Shown here one piece after another: positions 23,970 to 36,771 of a stretch of DNA of 64,000 bases. Under the pieces are notes generated by a model. The model had not been told where the DNA came from. It was given only the letters and a program-made list of their open reading frames with translations, and made no database searches. The translations under genes were made by a program, and so were the position numbers. Each line of letters begins with the position of its first letter. Position 1 is the stretch's first letter. The stretch comes from Hymenopus coronatus (lineage: Eukaryota; Arthropoda; Insecta; Mantodea; Hymenopodidae), in contig CM060900.1 in NCBI GenBank assembly GCA_030762935.1, forward strand, positions 393,937,632 through 394,001,631. Direction: 5' to 3'.

Positions 23970-26390
23970 TACTCATGCACCATAATCTTTTAATTAAGAA
24001 ACCATTTATTTTTGAAGTGGGAACTTTGAATTTGTGACCACAAAGTGAATTAAAAGATCTTCAGTAATAAAAATCACTAGGCACTAAGATCAATGGGAGC
24101 TGCTTCAGCTGTCCTCAAGACCCATCAGCTATATTTTACAAGGCCAGGGAGAAGACCTGAGGTGTCTGTTATAGTGACTTCCTCGTTCATGTTTTGCCCC
24201 ACAAATATGCCCATTATACTATATCAGTCAGCCTTGTTACTCCTGCCTGAGAAGACAGCCTAAACTATATTGTGAACAGAATCAAGTTTTATTGCAAGAA
24301 ACTAATTTTATGCAACAATAGACTATGACGCAAACAGTCAACAGATTCAGAATAAATTATTTGTTATTTATGCATTTACTACAACATGTGTGTTCTTTGC
24401 AGCTAGCGTGGCTGGGCCTCAAAATTATTCCCTGTCCACAGTCATTATGAAAATACTGATTGTGGCTTCTTTATATTTTGAATAACCTTAAAAATCACTA
24501 TGTACTACACATAATTAATGTCACAGAAAAAAGTTCTCAGGATAAAAGTTTAACAAATGAAGCATATATTTGTTTAGCTCAAACTAACACTAATATTCTA
24601 GTTTTCAGACTTTATAATGGCAAAATTGAAATGGAATGCTTATCTTTTAGTATACAAGTAGTAAAGCTGTTCTGTTTTGGACAGGGGTTGGAGCTATGAA
24701 AAATCATATGTAGATTTCTGTCATGTTCATTTCACTGTTGTTAGACATAAACATTTATCAGACCAGAACTATAGTAGTAAGAATTAAATTGCAGATTTGT
24801 CAGACTAAGGTTTTAATTTTCTGTCACAGTTCACTCAGTATTGATGCTATATTTATCACATGAGTAAGTAGCTTGTTACTAACAGCGAGTTGAGACCTCT
24901 TAATCCCTTCTTCATAAACACTGAGAAGAGAAAGCAGATGGGCTTTAATGATGACATTAGTACTTGTTTATTATGATAATATTTATGTTGTCTTACTTAC
25001 ATATCCTCTGTTTTAGACCTGAGATATTAGGCAAGCTACTACATACAAAAAAAGAATAATAAAAAAAAAAAACAGTATCTCTTTATCCTGGATCCTACTT
25101 CTTACTTAATGATGCTTATTAAGTTTATTATAATGCTTATAATGCTTGATGCTTATTAGGGTTAAACATTCAGTAATCAGTCAGTGTATACTGTTTATAT
25201 CAGACATTAATTTCTTCAAAGAAATATCAGATATCAGCAAGCACATAACACTCATGTTATTTATTTTCCGACCTTTAAATTCTGGAAGAGTTATGCCACT
25301 AATTTGGATTGTCTGTAAATGTTACTTTGATTCTCATTCTTCACAAACATCAATAATGTATGTGTTTAGTATAAACTAGCCATAAAGGTCATTTATAATA
25401 CAATTAGATAGTCATATCTTAAGGGTAGATTGTTGGCTGTACCCGGTTTTGGTTGCCATAGATTTCTGTAAGAAAATGTTTTATAGCATACGCTACTAAC
25501 ACTGTAAAATTTCAATCAAAGGCTTTAACCACTCCAAATCATTTGAAATTAAAGTAGTGATAAAGATTAACCTAATTGATGAGTTGAGTTATGGGATTAC
25601 AAATGATTACTCTTAAATGTCATGGTTTCTACTGAACTAAATAGGTTTTATGTTCACCCTTTTCATTTTATCTGCAAGAATCACATGTTAATATGTTTTA
25701 GGAAATAAATATCCTGTCATTTTCCTATCACTGCAAAATGTTCAACATCTCTATTGATATACAAACTCAGTAATCAAACACAAAAAAATATATTCACTCC
25801 TATAAAATGAGACCAACTAATCACATCACCATAGAATCAGTTAACTACTGAACATAGAATAAAAGGTATGTCATATAGTACACCAAAACATAGGACAGTG
25901 TCCTACATGACTCAAAAAATTGCTTAACTTATCTCAGTTAAAGAACAAACTACAAATACCCACCTTCCTGAGCAATTATATAATTCTTAGCAAATTATAG
26001 CAGAAAATTCTTAATGCCCTTGCTGAAATATTGTATAAATATCTCTATCTCTCTATCACACACAAAATAACATTTAAAATATATTTTCTATATGTATGTA
26101 CTTCTTTTATAAGTGTTTATTTTATTCTTTGTATTTTCTTACTGCCTTGCTAAAGGGCAGTCTCTGCTTAGAACAATGTTCATTGTGCTCTTCAAAGTAA
26201 ATAAGTAAATATGTCATACAGATGTTTATAAAAGTAGATGAGCAAATTAAAGGCTAAGAACCTTTGAATTTTGCTATACTTTTTATGTAATTAATACTTT
26301 CCCATTTTTTTTTATATATTTTAGAAAGAAACTTAACCTATTTTCAGAATTATTTTTCAATAACTAAATAGATACATGGGTCATCAATAA
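23970..26390. other. no gene recognised
   Basis: AT-rich DNA. Short ORFs (for example 24460-24699 and 25146-25379) show no recognisable domain or splice context. Confidence 0.5.
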
Positions 26391-26479
26391 TTAGTGGCAA
26401 CATTTGAATTAACAGTAAAACATTTTTGGAGCAGCCAGATTATTGCCGCGCTTAAGAGTAATTTCCTCCAACATGACAC

Positions 26480-26980
26480 TCACCTACACATATCAGGGAA
26501 ACAATGGATGCCATCCACGGTGTCTTGTTGTCCTAACATTCCAACTGACTGCTCTACTGCTGCTATAATTTGCCTGCCTGGTTCTAAAGCAAATTCTTCT
26601 AAGTGGTAATTTCATTTTCTTAAAAAGATCAAAATCACATGGGTTCATATCTGGGGAGTGAGGAGGATACTCCAGAACTTTCCAGTTCCATCTGCGAAGT
26701 AATTTAACAATAGGTGCAGCCATGTGAGAGACCGCACCATTATGTAACACAATAGGATGAGAATTCAGGAGATTGTGATGTTCACGATGCACATCTGGTT
26801 GTAAATGGTGTTCCAGAAATTAACTGTGATATGCACCATTCACACAATTTCCTTGAGGAGCTGAATGAGTGATAAGAATACTGACAAAGTCATAAGCAAC
26901 AGTGAGAATGACTTTAAATTATTGATTATTTTTGATGAACATCTTCCCTTCGCCTACGAAATGCATTTGCCTACCTAGTA
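26480..26980 (-). pseudogene. mariner-like transposase fragment
   Basis: The minus strand reads VGEGKMFI, ILTVAYDF, LEHHLQPD, then HNGAVSHMAAPIVKLLRRW and SPDMNPCDFDLF (complement at about 26618-26656), ending in a basic RTRQA and HRGWHPLFP. These are the second and third catalytic regions of a mariner-family DD(D/E) transposase. The expected second Asp in HDGA is changed to Asn (HNGA); the third Asp in SPDMNPCD is kept. The N-terminal DNA-binding half was not found, so this is a 3' fragment. Confidence 0.7.
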
Positions 26981-27184
26981 ACGCTACGATATGGTAAAGT
27001 CTCTCTGTCACAAGCTTCTAATAATTCTGTATGGCATTGTTGAGCATTGATACCTCTTGCAACCTGAATTTTAATGCAGCATCTTAGTTTGTATGTATTA
27101 AACATATTTAAAGCACTAAAGTTAATACTCTACAATAATATAATTTTGAATACTGGAAGTGGTACACTGTTAAGCTAGCAATTA

Positions 27185-27391
27185 GTTTTTAATTGGTAGT
27201 CGAATATACACACATGTGCTTCACAAAAACTTACTTTTAAGCAGAACTAGTTTCGCATGCGTGTTACATGCATTGTCTATCGGAAGTCGAAAGCAGTAGA
27301 CAATGCATGTAACACGCATGCGAAACTAGTTCTGCGTAAAAGTAAGTTTTTGTGAAGCACATGTGTGTATATTCGACTAACAATTAAAAAC
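27185..27391. mobile_element. near-perfect hairpin, MITE/foldback-like
   Basis: The left arm 27185-27279 is the reverse complement of the right arm 27297-27391 with only about two mismatches in 95 bases, enclosing a 17-base loop. Example pairing: ttttaattggtagtcgaata at the left against tattcgactaacaattaaaa at the right. No ORF is present. A 12-base direct repeat, actctacaataa, occurs at 27127-27138 and 27390-27401. That could be a target-site duplication if the inserted unit is a little larger than the hairpin. The near-identity of the arms suggests a recent origin or repair between the arms. Confidence 0.8.
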
Positions 27392-27691
27392 TCTACAATA
27401 AACTTACTAACACAGTCTTATAATTAAAATAATTATCTTCAAACACAGTTAACAAACATTAGATGCTCTTCTGTTTCATTGTTATAGCTTACATCATTTA
27501 CCACTGTTGACACTAAATGTCGGCAGTGTTGCCACTAATTATTATTGAATTCCTCATTTATAAAGAAAAGATTAATGGGACATATTTACCATGAAGTGAA
27601 TAACACAGCTTTTCACTACTTAGAGTGATTGCATGCATCAACATGAATGTAGGCATGCACAGGCCTGCAGGCACATGAATGCATGCATGTG

Positions 27692-27732
27692 CACACACAC
27701 ACACACATGCACACACACACACACACACACAC
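27692..27732. repeat. (CA)n microsatellite
   Basis: ACAC runs interrupted once by atgc. Confidence 0.9.
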
Positions 27733-28026
27733 ATTCATTCTACAGATTTATTTGTTGGATTAAATCCTTATATTTTTATTTAAAGAGGAATTTTATAGAG
27801 TTTGTACGCAAGAACAGTAAAACATAGAGATTAATTTTTGATCACAATGTCATTGCAATATTTTTGCATTCCTGATAACCAGCAATGACAGTGAGAAATA
27901 GAACATTTTGAAATGCTCTAATGCAACTTTTATGATTAATTTCCACACATAATTTCTTGTTGTTATAAGCAACAGAACAAAAGTATGGATATGAAGGGAA
28001 TTTACCAACAATTTTCTCTTTTTCAG

Positions 28027-28196
28027 AACTCATGGACAAGAAAGAGGAGAACAAAGACATTGATGGGAATGTTGCTGCTGCATTCTTGTTAACATTACAA
28101 AGAATGAACGAGTATTTACAGAAATTAAATGAATTAATGGACATCATAAGAGAAATAATGGAGGACATCAAGAAAGAAATGTTGGAAAAGAAGTGA
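28027..28196 (+). CDS. candidate terminal exon of an unidentified host gene
   Basis: A pyrimidine-rich acceptor (attttctctttttcag, ending 28026) precedes an open frame. Two bases complete a split codon; the frame then runs CTC ATG GAC AAG onward to a TGA at 28194-28196. From the internal Met (28032) this is 54 residues, Lys/Glu-rich and amphipathic. Leu, Ile and Met are spaced as in a coiled coil (LQRMNEYLQKLNELMDII, then EIMEDIKKEMLEKK). An AATAAA lies at 28227-28232, about 30 bases past the stop, followed by a TG/T-rich stretch. Acceptor, open charged frame and polyadenylation signal in the right order support a last exon. I do not recognise the protein, and no upstream exon was located. 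It could also be a first-exon gene starting at 28032. Confidence 0.4.
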
Positions 28197-28226
28197 TTAT
28201 GTGTATTTCTCCCATGAGTTGAGGCA

Positions 28227-28232
28227 AATAAA
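28227..28232 (+). promoter_or_regulatory. polyadenylation signal AATAAA for the 28 kb exon
   Basis: Canonical hexamer 30 bases after the stop codon, with gtgtattattt following. Confidence 0.4.
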
Positions 28233-28539
28233 TGGAGGAATTAAGTGTATTATTTGCCTTCAATTAAAGTAAACAGATGTTCTGAACTGTTGAGTTTTAT
28301 TTTTCGTTTCTGAATCAATTCCTATTCTTTTGTTTGATAAATCCTTTGAAGTATCATTAAACTCCTAATGTTTCATCACATTATAAGTAAATCATACAGA
28401 AATTATCAGATATTTTAGCCGTATAAAAATGTATAATCCTACCCATACATACCCTCATGAAATACAGTATGGCTTGAAACTGTTATAACATTTTAACTTC
28501 AAAACTAACTACTAATACATGAATGCTTAGATTGAGAGT

Positions 28540-29160
28540 CATGCTAATGGTTTTGGTATGGTGATGGTGATAAACTCTTAATGGCAGATGGTGATGGTGA
28601 CGATTAGTTAGATGATGAGTTTAATATAATAATAAAGGAAAGATTTGCATTTTGGATCACTGTTGTGCTCATGGCTATTGGGTGTTAAGTTAGTTGATGA
28701 TGGAGGGGTTTTTAGTAGTGAATATAATGTATGGCAATGGGAAAGCTCATGTTATTAATGTTATCATGATGTTGATAACTGTGTTGGGGTTAAATTAAGA
28801 TGGCAATAGCTTTTAAGTAGATGATAATGCTATTAATGCAGTGTAAAAGGTTAATGATGGTGGTACTCATCTTAAGTTCATGAGAATATAAGTATACTCA
28901 TTATCTGGCTGTTGATGATGAGTTTTGTTTTATTCATAATTGTGGAAGGTATATTTGTTATGTTTAGAATTATGATGATGACGATGATGATGAGGCGGAT
29001 GAAGAGGAGGAGGAGGATAGGAGTGGTTTTGATGAATGTAGGTATAGAATGGCATTGTTTAATAGTGTTGCTTATAACATGGTGATGCTGAACTTTTATT
29101 GTGATGGTGGTGGAGCTGGTGGTGTTGTAGGTGGTGGTGATGGTGGTGGCAGGGTTTTAT
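28540..29160. repeat. degenerate GAT/GGT trinucleotide-rich region
   Basis: Scattered gatgatgat, ggtgatggtg and gaggaggag runs with AT-rich spacers; a decayed microsatellite field without an ORF of note. Confidence 0.7.
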
Positions 29161-29169
29161 TTCATTTCA

Positions 29170-31900
29170 GTCAAACTATTGAGATAGTCAAATTTCAATT
29201 TTTCAATTGTTATTAAACTTGCCTTCTATTTGTCCTATAGATATCTGTGGTTGGTTAAAAGGCTACTTTAACAGAAAAGCTGTTCTAAACATTGCCAGCC
29301 ATATGTCCTGTCAGGAGACATCAATACGGCTCATTCCATCAGATATCAAAATGCGATGGTACCTTTGTGATGGGAATGAGATATATAGTGTGTATTGGTA
29401 TCTCAGGTAGACCATCATACAGACTGTGAAACAGAGGGCAGAGAAGTATTTTTTTAGGCTAGTAATGAGATCTTATGAGACACATAACTCTATTGTTTGT
29501 GTTTACATTAAGGATAAGTCCTCTCCAAAGCTAGTTTCAATTGAAGCAATAAACTATGCAGTACTTCAGAGCTGTGCACACAAGTCTCTGTTATTGCTCA
29601 GCTGATGCCATAGAAAAATTGTTTCAGCTGCTTCACATTCTGTATTGACAATAACATTTAGTTGTACATGTTTGGAAGAAGCATTTTGACTTATCCAGAA
29701 ATTATTGAATAAGTATGTGGTTATAGTGAAATGTATAATTAATAAATCTGATTATCATCTGTTGCCATGATTTTTTGTGGTGCTATTGTGCGACTCATTT
29801 GTCATACTTATTGTAGATGTTACTGAGAGTGTTTTGGTTGCTTCCCCTAAATGCACGCTACTGATGATAGATGATATGAAATGATTCCTTCTTAGAGAAC
29901 ATTATAAATTTAAACACACACATTTTTAATTGTATTAAGGAACTTTTAAACATTTTTATAAAGTTAAATTATCTCAATAGATATTTTAGAAATAAAATGT
30001 ATTAAGAATCACAGGTATCCTAAGTTATACCTGAAATTGTATGTAAAACTGGATATAAAATTAACAATTAAGTTTATTATTGAATTTTGCGGTAGTATCA
30101 CAGAGAACATTTTCAGACAGTGACTTTTATCTTAACACTATTGGTTTTGTAAGTTAGACAAATGGGCCAAAATGCTTCAGCTTATTTTTTCTTTATAAGG
30201 GTATAATGCTGTCACAGTTGTATGCACATTAATATACAACTTTAGGGAAAACAGAATGCATGCAACAGATTGCATCAGCAGTTTGAGGATGTTTGAGTAA
30301 CAACATAATACTTCAAATAACAGGAAAATTAATTTCCATTAGAAACATAGTGTATAATTTTTCCTGTGCTTCCTGTGTTTATGAATTTATTTCTGACATT
30401 ATTTGTATTTAATGGCATTTTCATATGTTCATAAGACAAATCCTGTTTCTCTGAATGAGTTTTTCATTTAAAAGACTTCAGAAGTATAGTTTTTCTTTCA
30501 GTAGCAATCAATAGACCAATGCAGAAGTTTATGTATATCTTTTCATATATTATATTATTATTGCACACAATGTGTTATAATGTAGAGTTTATATAGCGTA
30601 AAGCTGTTATATCAGTGTCAAGCTATGTAAACAATTTTTTGTTGTTGTTCATATATTATTTTATAAATATTTATGCATTTACAAATGTCCCAAAATTTTG
30701 CTTTTCCAATTTTCGAGCTATTTGGTATTGCTGTTGAATATAGGTAGCTATGTAACTAATGGTAGTTTTGTTTTTATGCACTTATGATGTCAGACCTGTC
30801 TGGTCATATCTTGCCATAGGACAACAGTGATTGATTACAAAAATTAACAAGATGTAATTTACTCCAATAAATCTTTAATATTTTAAATCTCTATTGTTAA
30901 ATTTGACAGTATTATAGGAATATAAAGTGATACCATTTTATTTCTATCAGAGGTTTAAATTCCTAAAAGCTTCAGATCGCTGTACAAGACTTCTTTTTGT
31001 GAGCAAGCTGTATTTTGCTAATAGTTTCCTGAATACTTATTCTTTGTTTAATTATCAATCTGGCCACATCTTAATTTGCCAATTGACAAAGATATGCATT
31101 TGATAACAGCATAAAATAGAAAGTTTTATTAGAACAAAAATGTGACATAAAATTACATACAAATAACTTTAAAATAAGTTACACTTATTAGGTGTTATTA
31201 GGTCTTATTGCTTCCTTGATATGAGGATTGGCTTGAGTAAGCTCCTTGTTAAATATTCCTTTTTTTAATATTTGAATAAATTAATTGAGAAAACTGTGAA
31301 GGACCCAAAGTGATAATTTTCAAAGATCCAGTATTCTATTTTGATATATAATTTCTGCTAGATTTGGCATTGTCAAATGTTCTCAGCGATATGTACATTA
31401 GTAAGGTAGCAATTATACTTTTCCTTAAACATATAGAATACATTACTCAACATCATAAGTTGTCCACAGATAGAGAAAACGCATGATTTAAAAAATTGAA
31501 GTCCAAAGCTAATGTAATAAATCCCAAAATAATTAGTGTAATGGATCTAGATAGAATAAACCAGGCTTCTATGTTGGTTGTACAAAAAAGACTCCACATC
31601 AAAACCCTGTCTGAAGGTTGTTGCCATCTTATAATGATCACCTTATGGCAGCAGCAAGTATTCTTTGTACTTGGATGAGGTTTAAGAAGAAATGGGTTCA
31701 AACAAAAATCTTGCATTAAGATTCAGGTACTCATGATTAGCTAGGATAGAGTTTAGGGTTAAATGTTTATGTTTCATTTCTAAATAACTTTTCTCTTAAT
31801 GCAACACAGATTATTAAGCTAAAAATTAAGTGTATTGATTATGTAATTTCCAACCTTCTGCAAGAACATCTATTTTATATACCAATAACTGCCTTGTGAG
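29170..31900. other. no gene recognised
   Basis: AT-rich. A 67-codon ORF at 29207-29410 overlaps a possible acceptor (tttgtcctatag ending at 29240), but its product is not recognised and no donor or polyadenylation context supports it. Confidence 0.45.
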
Positions 31901-32175
31901 TAGAAAGTAAAGAGGAATGTGAAAAATTTAATCAGGATCTGAAAGCGGAAACATGTTATTAAGGACATTATAATGTATATATGATAGCTGATTACTGTTG
32001 GAACATATCATGTTATGACATTTCAAGAGACCTTAGGACTCCAGAACTTCAAAATGACACAGATTGTACAGGAAAATGAAGGGGCCGATGAAGAAATCAT
32101 GTCAAATTCTAAGGATATAAAATGAGGAAACTTTTGACTACAATCCTTTTAGTTTGTTATGTTGCTTTGTTAGTT

Positions 32176-32191
32176 ACATTCTCTGTCTCCC

Positions 32192-32237
<46 letters not shown>

Positions 32238-32268
32238 GCTCTCTCTCTCTCTCTCTCTTCTCACACAC
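32176..32268. repeat. (CT)n microsatellite inside duplication copy 1
   Basis: Interrupted CT run; the paralogous run is at 35536-35640. Confidence 0.9.
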
Positions 32269-32956
32269 AATCTCTTACACATTCACAAGCAAAAGAAAAG
32301 GAACAACTAAACCACATCACTACTTACTAAAAGCCTATATGTGCATTTATTTTAGGAACAGTCATGGTAAATGTTGCAAGTTCTTCATTAAGTCATAGTC
32401 CTGTAAACATTGGCTTGGTTCTGTGAATTAGATGAAAAGAGTATAAACCTTTAATTTCAGCATAGATTTGCATCTTTTAAAATTTCACTGTCATTCTTGC
32501 ATTTGTATTTAAATGTAACATTATACCACATAAAATATCCAATGCAAAATGGCCAATTTCTTCTGAATAGGCTAAGTGTTTGATACACTACAATTACCCA
32601 TTCATACCTCTGCAGCCTACATGCAAGCACTGTTATATCACTAACACTGCAAATATATAGTAACAAAGTGCATTTCCAATGATTTTCAATGGGTTTGCTG
32701 TCACGTTCTTGCTATCTCGATGGCCTTGGCTGTTCTAGCAGGGTATCATGATATAGTAAATTTTGTAAAAGAAAAAAAAAAAGATTTATTTGTATCTGAT
32801 CAAATTTGTAAACCACTTTAAAAATTGGAATTCTTAAACATGATTATAGTAGCAACATGAATTAATGTTAAGGCATAGGCAGACCTGGTGCAGTGTTAAG
32901 GAAAGCTTGTAACCCTCCTATTCTGAGCTGGAGGCTATTGCCAGCTGACATTTCAT

Positions 32957-33062
32957 ATCATCATCATCATCATCATCGTAATCGTCATCATCATTGTCGT
33001 TGTCGTCATTGTCATCATCACCACCACCAGTGTTGCTGTTGTCATTATTATTATTATTGTTA

Positions 33063-33112
<50 letters not shown>

Positions 33113-33174
33113 ATTATAATTATTATTATTATTATTATTATAATTGTTATTGTTATTATTATAATAATAATTGT

Positions 33175-33206
<32 letters not shown>

Positions 33207-33212
33207 CTACTA
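32957..33212. repeat. (ATC)n then (TTA)n microsatellite
   Basis: Trinucleotide runs giving poly-His and poly-Tyr ORFs that are artefacts. It lies at the point where copy 2 of the duplication reads straight through without it. Confidence 0.95.
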
Positions 33213-33450
33213 CAAAATTGTCTACAATTATGGTTGTATTTTTCTCCTTGTTAAGTTCCTCCAAGAAAACACTGACGAGATATTAGTTGCACAGTTATTT
33301 TCTTTAATAATTGTAAACCCTGATATATGCAAGGAATTATTTGCTATTATGGAGAAACTCTAATTTGTAAATAATTTTTTTCTTGTCAAACAAGGGCCTA
33401 TGGGGGGAGAAAGGTGATACATGAGTTCCATTTTGGCCAAATAGATTAAC

Positions 33451-35244
33451 ATATAGACTGCTAAATAAGTAAGAGATTAAATAAATTTAAAATAATCATA
33501 AATAAATAAGCTAACACTTGGTTTAAACAGAATCGCAACAGTTTTACAAAAATGACGTATTTTACTTTGTCTAGTATGTGTCAAGAATTATGAACTCATG
33601 AAAATATATATCTTTCGTTTTAAAGTTCCTCAAATAGTCATGAGTCATAGCTAAGCTATTTGTTTTTTCCTGTGACCTGGGAATGAAGACTTGGTCAGAT
33701 TTTGATTTTATGGACTCACTTCTTCATGTTTTTGGGCCTGAAGGGGGCTATGAAAATTGAGCAGAAATTATAATTTAGGTTTTTTAACAGAATATTTAGT
33801 TTGATTACCTGAGTGTCTTTTGTTTATTGAAGGGGAGGCAGCTGTCTATATTGATTCAATATCACAGAGTAGACAGACTTTTAGCAAATTTGAAACTTTC
33901 CAGATATTTCTCACATTGTTAAAAAAATGTATTTAAAAGTGATTTTTTAATCTATGCTGCTCATTGTTTTATTAGTTTCCAGAATATGTATTTTAAGTCC
34001 AATATTTGCTATTTTATGAACAATACATAAGTAGAATTTCAGCTTAGTTAATATGAGTAATTTTACTTTTATTTAGTGAGTTATAATTTATAATTTGGAC
34101 ACTTATCAGCATTTAAAATATTCCTTGCAATTCAAATTTTAAATTACTATGGTGTAACTTCTGAAACGTTTTGTACAAATATGCTAACTTATACTTGCAA
34201 TGTAATTCTTAGTGTGAAGCAAATGTATGATGCCAGCAGTTGAATCAGGTTTGGTAGGTACATTCCTGCTGAACAAGTAAAATTCACAACTGAACCATTT
34301 CTTATGAGACATAATTAATTTTATTGCTGTACTTCTCAGCAATCTTATTATCGAGGTCCATACGGACCATAAATATAAAATTATGTTTAAAAATAATACA
34401 AAATATATCATAGATATTATTTGTTGTATAATAGCTCAGGTAGGTATTTAAAAAGAAGTCTAGGACCACTATAAAATGCAATTATGCACCGAAACTTGTG
34501 ATAACACTTCTTTATATGGACATAAGATGTGGTGAAAATATATAAAAATTGCAGAAGTAATTTTGAGTTTTGGAAAAATTCAGTTTCAGATTATGAAAAT
34601 TTCCTCATGTCTGCAAACTAAAATCAGAGACATACATTGAGTAAACATAAGGCAGATGCATATACTCCATGTAGCAGTTACTGGGAGTACAGGGACATGG
34701 AGTGGCCTGCTGTGTGCTCTGGGAGGCGGATGTTAAACTGGGATGCTGGGCTACAATTCTTTTTCATATGGATACCCGCCATTAAAATTGAAATGGACCA
34801 GCTCGAAATACACAGATACCGGCAAGCTAAGCAGAATCTGAAGTAGGTGAGTTTTATATGAGGTCAGCCCCAGCAAAATCAGCAAAGGTGCCTATGTTTT
34901 TTATGAGATCTGTGATAGCTAATGCAGCACACTGCTTATAACTGAATCAAGGCATTCATCATGATGATGAGAGGAGAGATGCATGCTCCCAAATGTTTAT
35001 GGCTGTACATCACCTAACCTGGCTTGAAGCCCAATAACACCTAGAGTATATTTGTTGCTAGGAAAGCTTCAACTCTTATTCCATTCAAGGAAGCTCTGGA
35101 GAAATTTCATGGCTGCGCTAAGGACCAACAGTAAAATGAGACTGTAAGAACTGCATTAAAGAAGATCAAACATCTCAGTTGTAACATGGACATGAAAATT
35201 AGTTTGTAGAGTAATATCTTAATTACTTCCCTCCGAAGTTAGGA
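33451..35244. other. no gene assigned; one GC-richer ORF
   Basis: Mostly AT-rich. The ORF at 34637-34846 (69 codons) is locally GC-richer, with WEYRDMEWPAVCSGRRM and WIPAIKIEMDQLEIHRYR. It ends in TAG directly before gtgagt, a donor-like sequence. The family is not recognised. Confidence 0.4.
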
Positions 35245-35532
35245 GTAGCTAGTAAAGGGTAATGTGAAAACTTTAATCCGGATCTGAAAGTAGAATCTTG
35301 GTATTACAGAGAATATTGGTATTAGGATGTAAATATAGTGGCTTATTATTGCTAGTAAATAACATGATATGACAATACCAGTGAGGAATTCAGGACTTCA
35401 AAGTCACAAAAGTTGTACAGGAGAATGAAAGGGCCATCAATGAAATCAGAATGTCCATTTCCAAGGATATTATTTGAGTAAACTTTTAACGGTAGTACCT
35501 CTTAGTTTGTAATGATGTTTTGTTTGGTGCAT

Positions 35533-35535
<3 letters not shown>

Positions 35536-35604
<69 letters not shown>

Positions 35605-35640
35605 TGTATTTCTCTCTCTCTCCCTCTCCTTCTCTCTCTC
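35536..35640. repeat. (CT)n microsatellite inside duplication copy 2
   Basis: Long CT run with a few interruptions, at the same place as the run in copy 1. Confidence 0.95.
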
Positions 35641-35894
35641 TTCCTTACACACAAGCATAGATTAAAGCAGCAACCAAACCACATCACTGCAAGCTAAAAA
35701 CCTATATATGAATTTATTTCATTAATAGAAATGGTAAATATAGCAAACATATTATTTGATTATAATCCTGTAAACTTTGGCTTGCATCTGTCAATTAAAT
35801 GAAAAAACTATAAACCTTTAAGGTCAGGAGAGACCTACACTTTTTAAAAGTTTCACAGCCCCTATTCTATTTGCATTTTTGTAATGTAGCATTG

Positions 35895-36729
35895 CTATGT
35901 AACAGTTTTTTCTGCAAATGTTTATTTTGTCATTAAAATGAGGTGGGTAGGGAAAGATGATTTAGTCTTATGATGAAGATGTTGATGATAATAATGATTT
36001 AGTGTTTATTTTAATATGCACCAATAAATAATAGATCATAAAAAAGTCATTAGACAGTAACACACAATACCATTAGACATAATACAGTGATTAAGCGTAT
36101 CCCTTTATGATGAAACATAACAGATAAAGTAATGCTTATAATGCAACCACTACATTGTAAACTATGTATTTTCTGGGTGGATTTTCCTTTAGAGAGGGAA
36201 GATACCTAGAGTATTTCTCAACATAATTTCATACATTATGCCATTTTTAAATATACCACTGCCACTAAAGCATCCACTTAATCTTCTATTACCATTTAAA
36301 CTGCTTGTATTGTGCTCAACTAGTTTGGATATCAATATACTAAACCATTCTTAGTAACTGAAGCAGTTTGAGCCTATGCTTCTTGGTGATTCAATATGTT
36401 TGCCATCAACAGCTCCTAGGCATTTGTGGAAATTTCAAATTTCTTCATATTCTTTATATAATTCTTTCCTTTCAATTGTGGTTGGTGCAAACTGAGAAAA
36501 TAAATGCCTTAACGTTAACAATAATCATCATGAAAGGCAAATCGTACCAATCTACACAAAGTCACCGCCCAAGTTAAGGTTAAAGAATTTTAAATGCAAA
36601 TATCTTATTGTTTCAGCACCAATATGTAGCATTCAAGAGAAGCACACAGTTTAAATTGCTTCTCAAGCTAATTTATACATCTTTTTGTGAGTGTATGCTT
36701 GTATACATGTGCATATGTCTGTGTGTGCA

Positions 36730-36771
<42 letters not shown>

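Larger units (their letters stand above)
31905..33450 (+). repeat. direct duplication, copy 1
   Basis: Collinear with 35245-38130. Shared blocks in order: gtgaaaa.tttaatc.ggatctgaaag; tgtacagga.aatgaa; a (CT)n run; accaaaccacatcact; cctgtaaac.ttggctt; tataaacctttaa; cagcctacatg.aa.cactgt; agtaacaaagtgc; gattttcaatgg; atatagtaaattttgtaaaag; aggctattgcca; cctccaagaaaac; gatatatgcaagga; and cctatgggggaga. By eye about three quarters of bases match. Copy 1 carries a large (ATC)n/(TTA)n expansion that copy 2 lacks. Confidence 0.75.

Noticed and set aside
23722..23976. Poly-Leu/Ile and poly-Ile/Arg ORFs on both strands
   Set aside because: Direct translations of the AAT/GAG/GAA microsatellite.
32893..33363. 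156-codon ORF rich in His and Tyr
   Set aside because: Produced by ATC and TTA trinucleotide runs. Only the last 40 codons are non-repetitive, and their counterpart in the duplicate copy has stops.
35470..35697. Arg/Glu and Ser/Leu ORFs
   Set aside because: Translations of the CT microsatellite.
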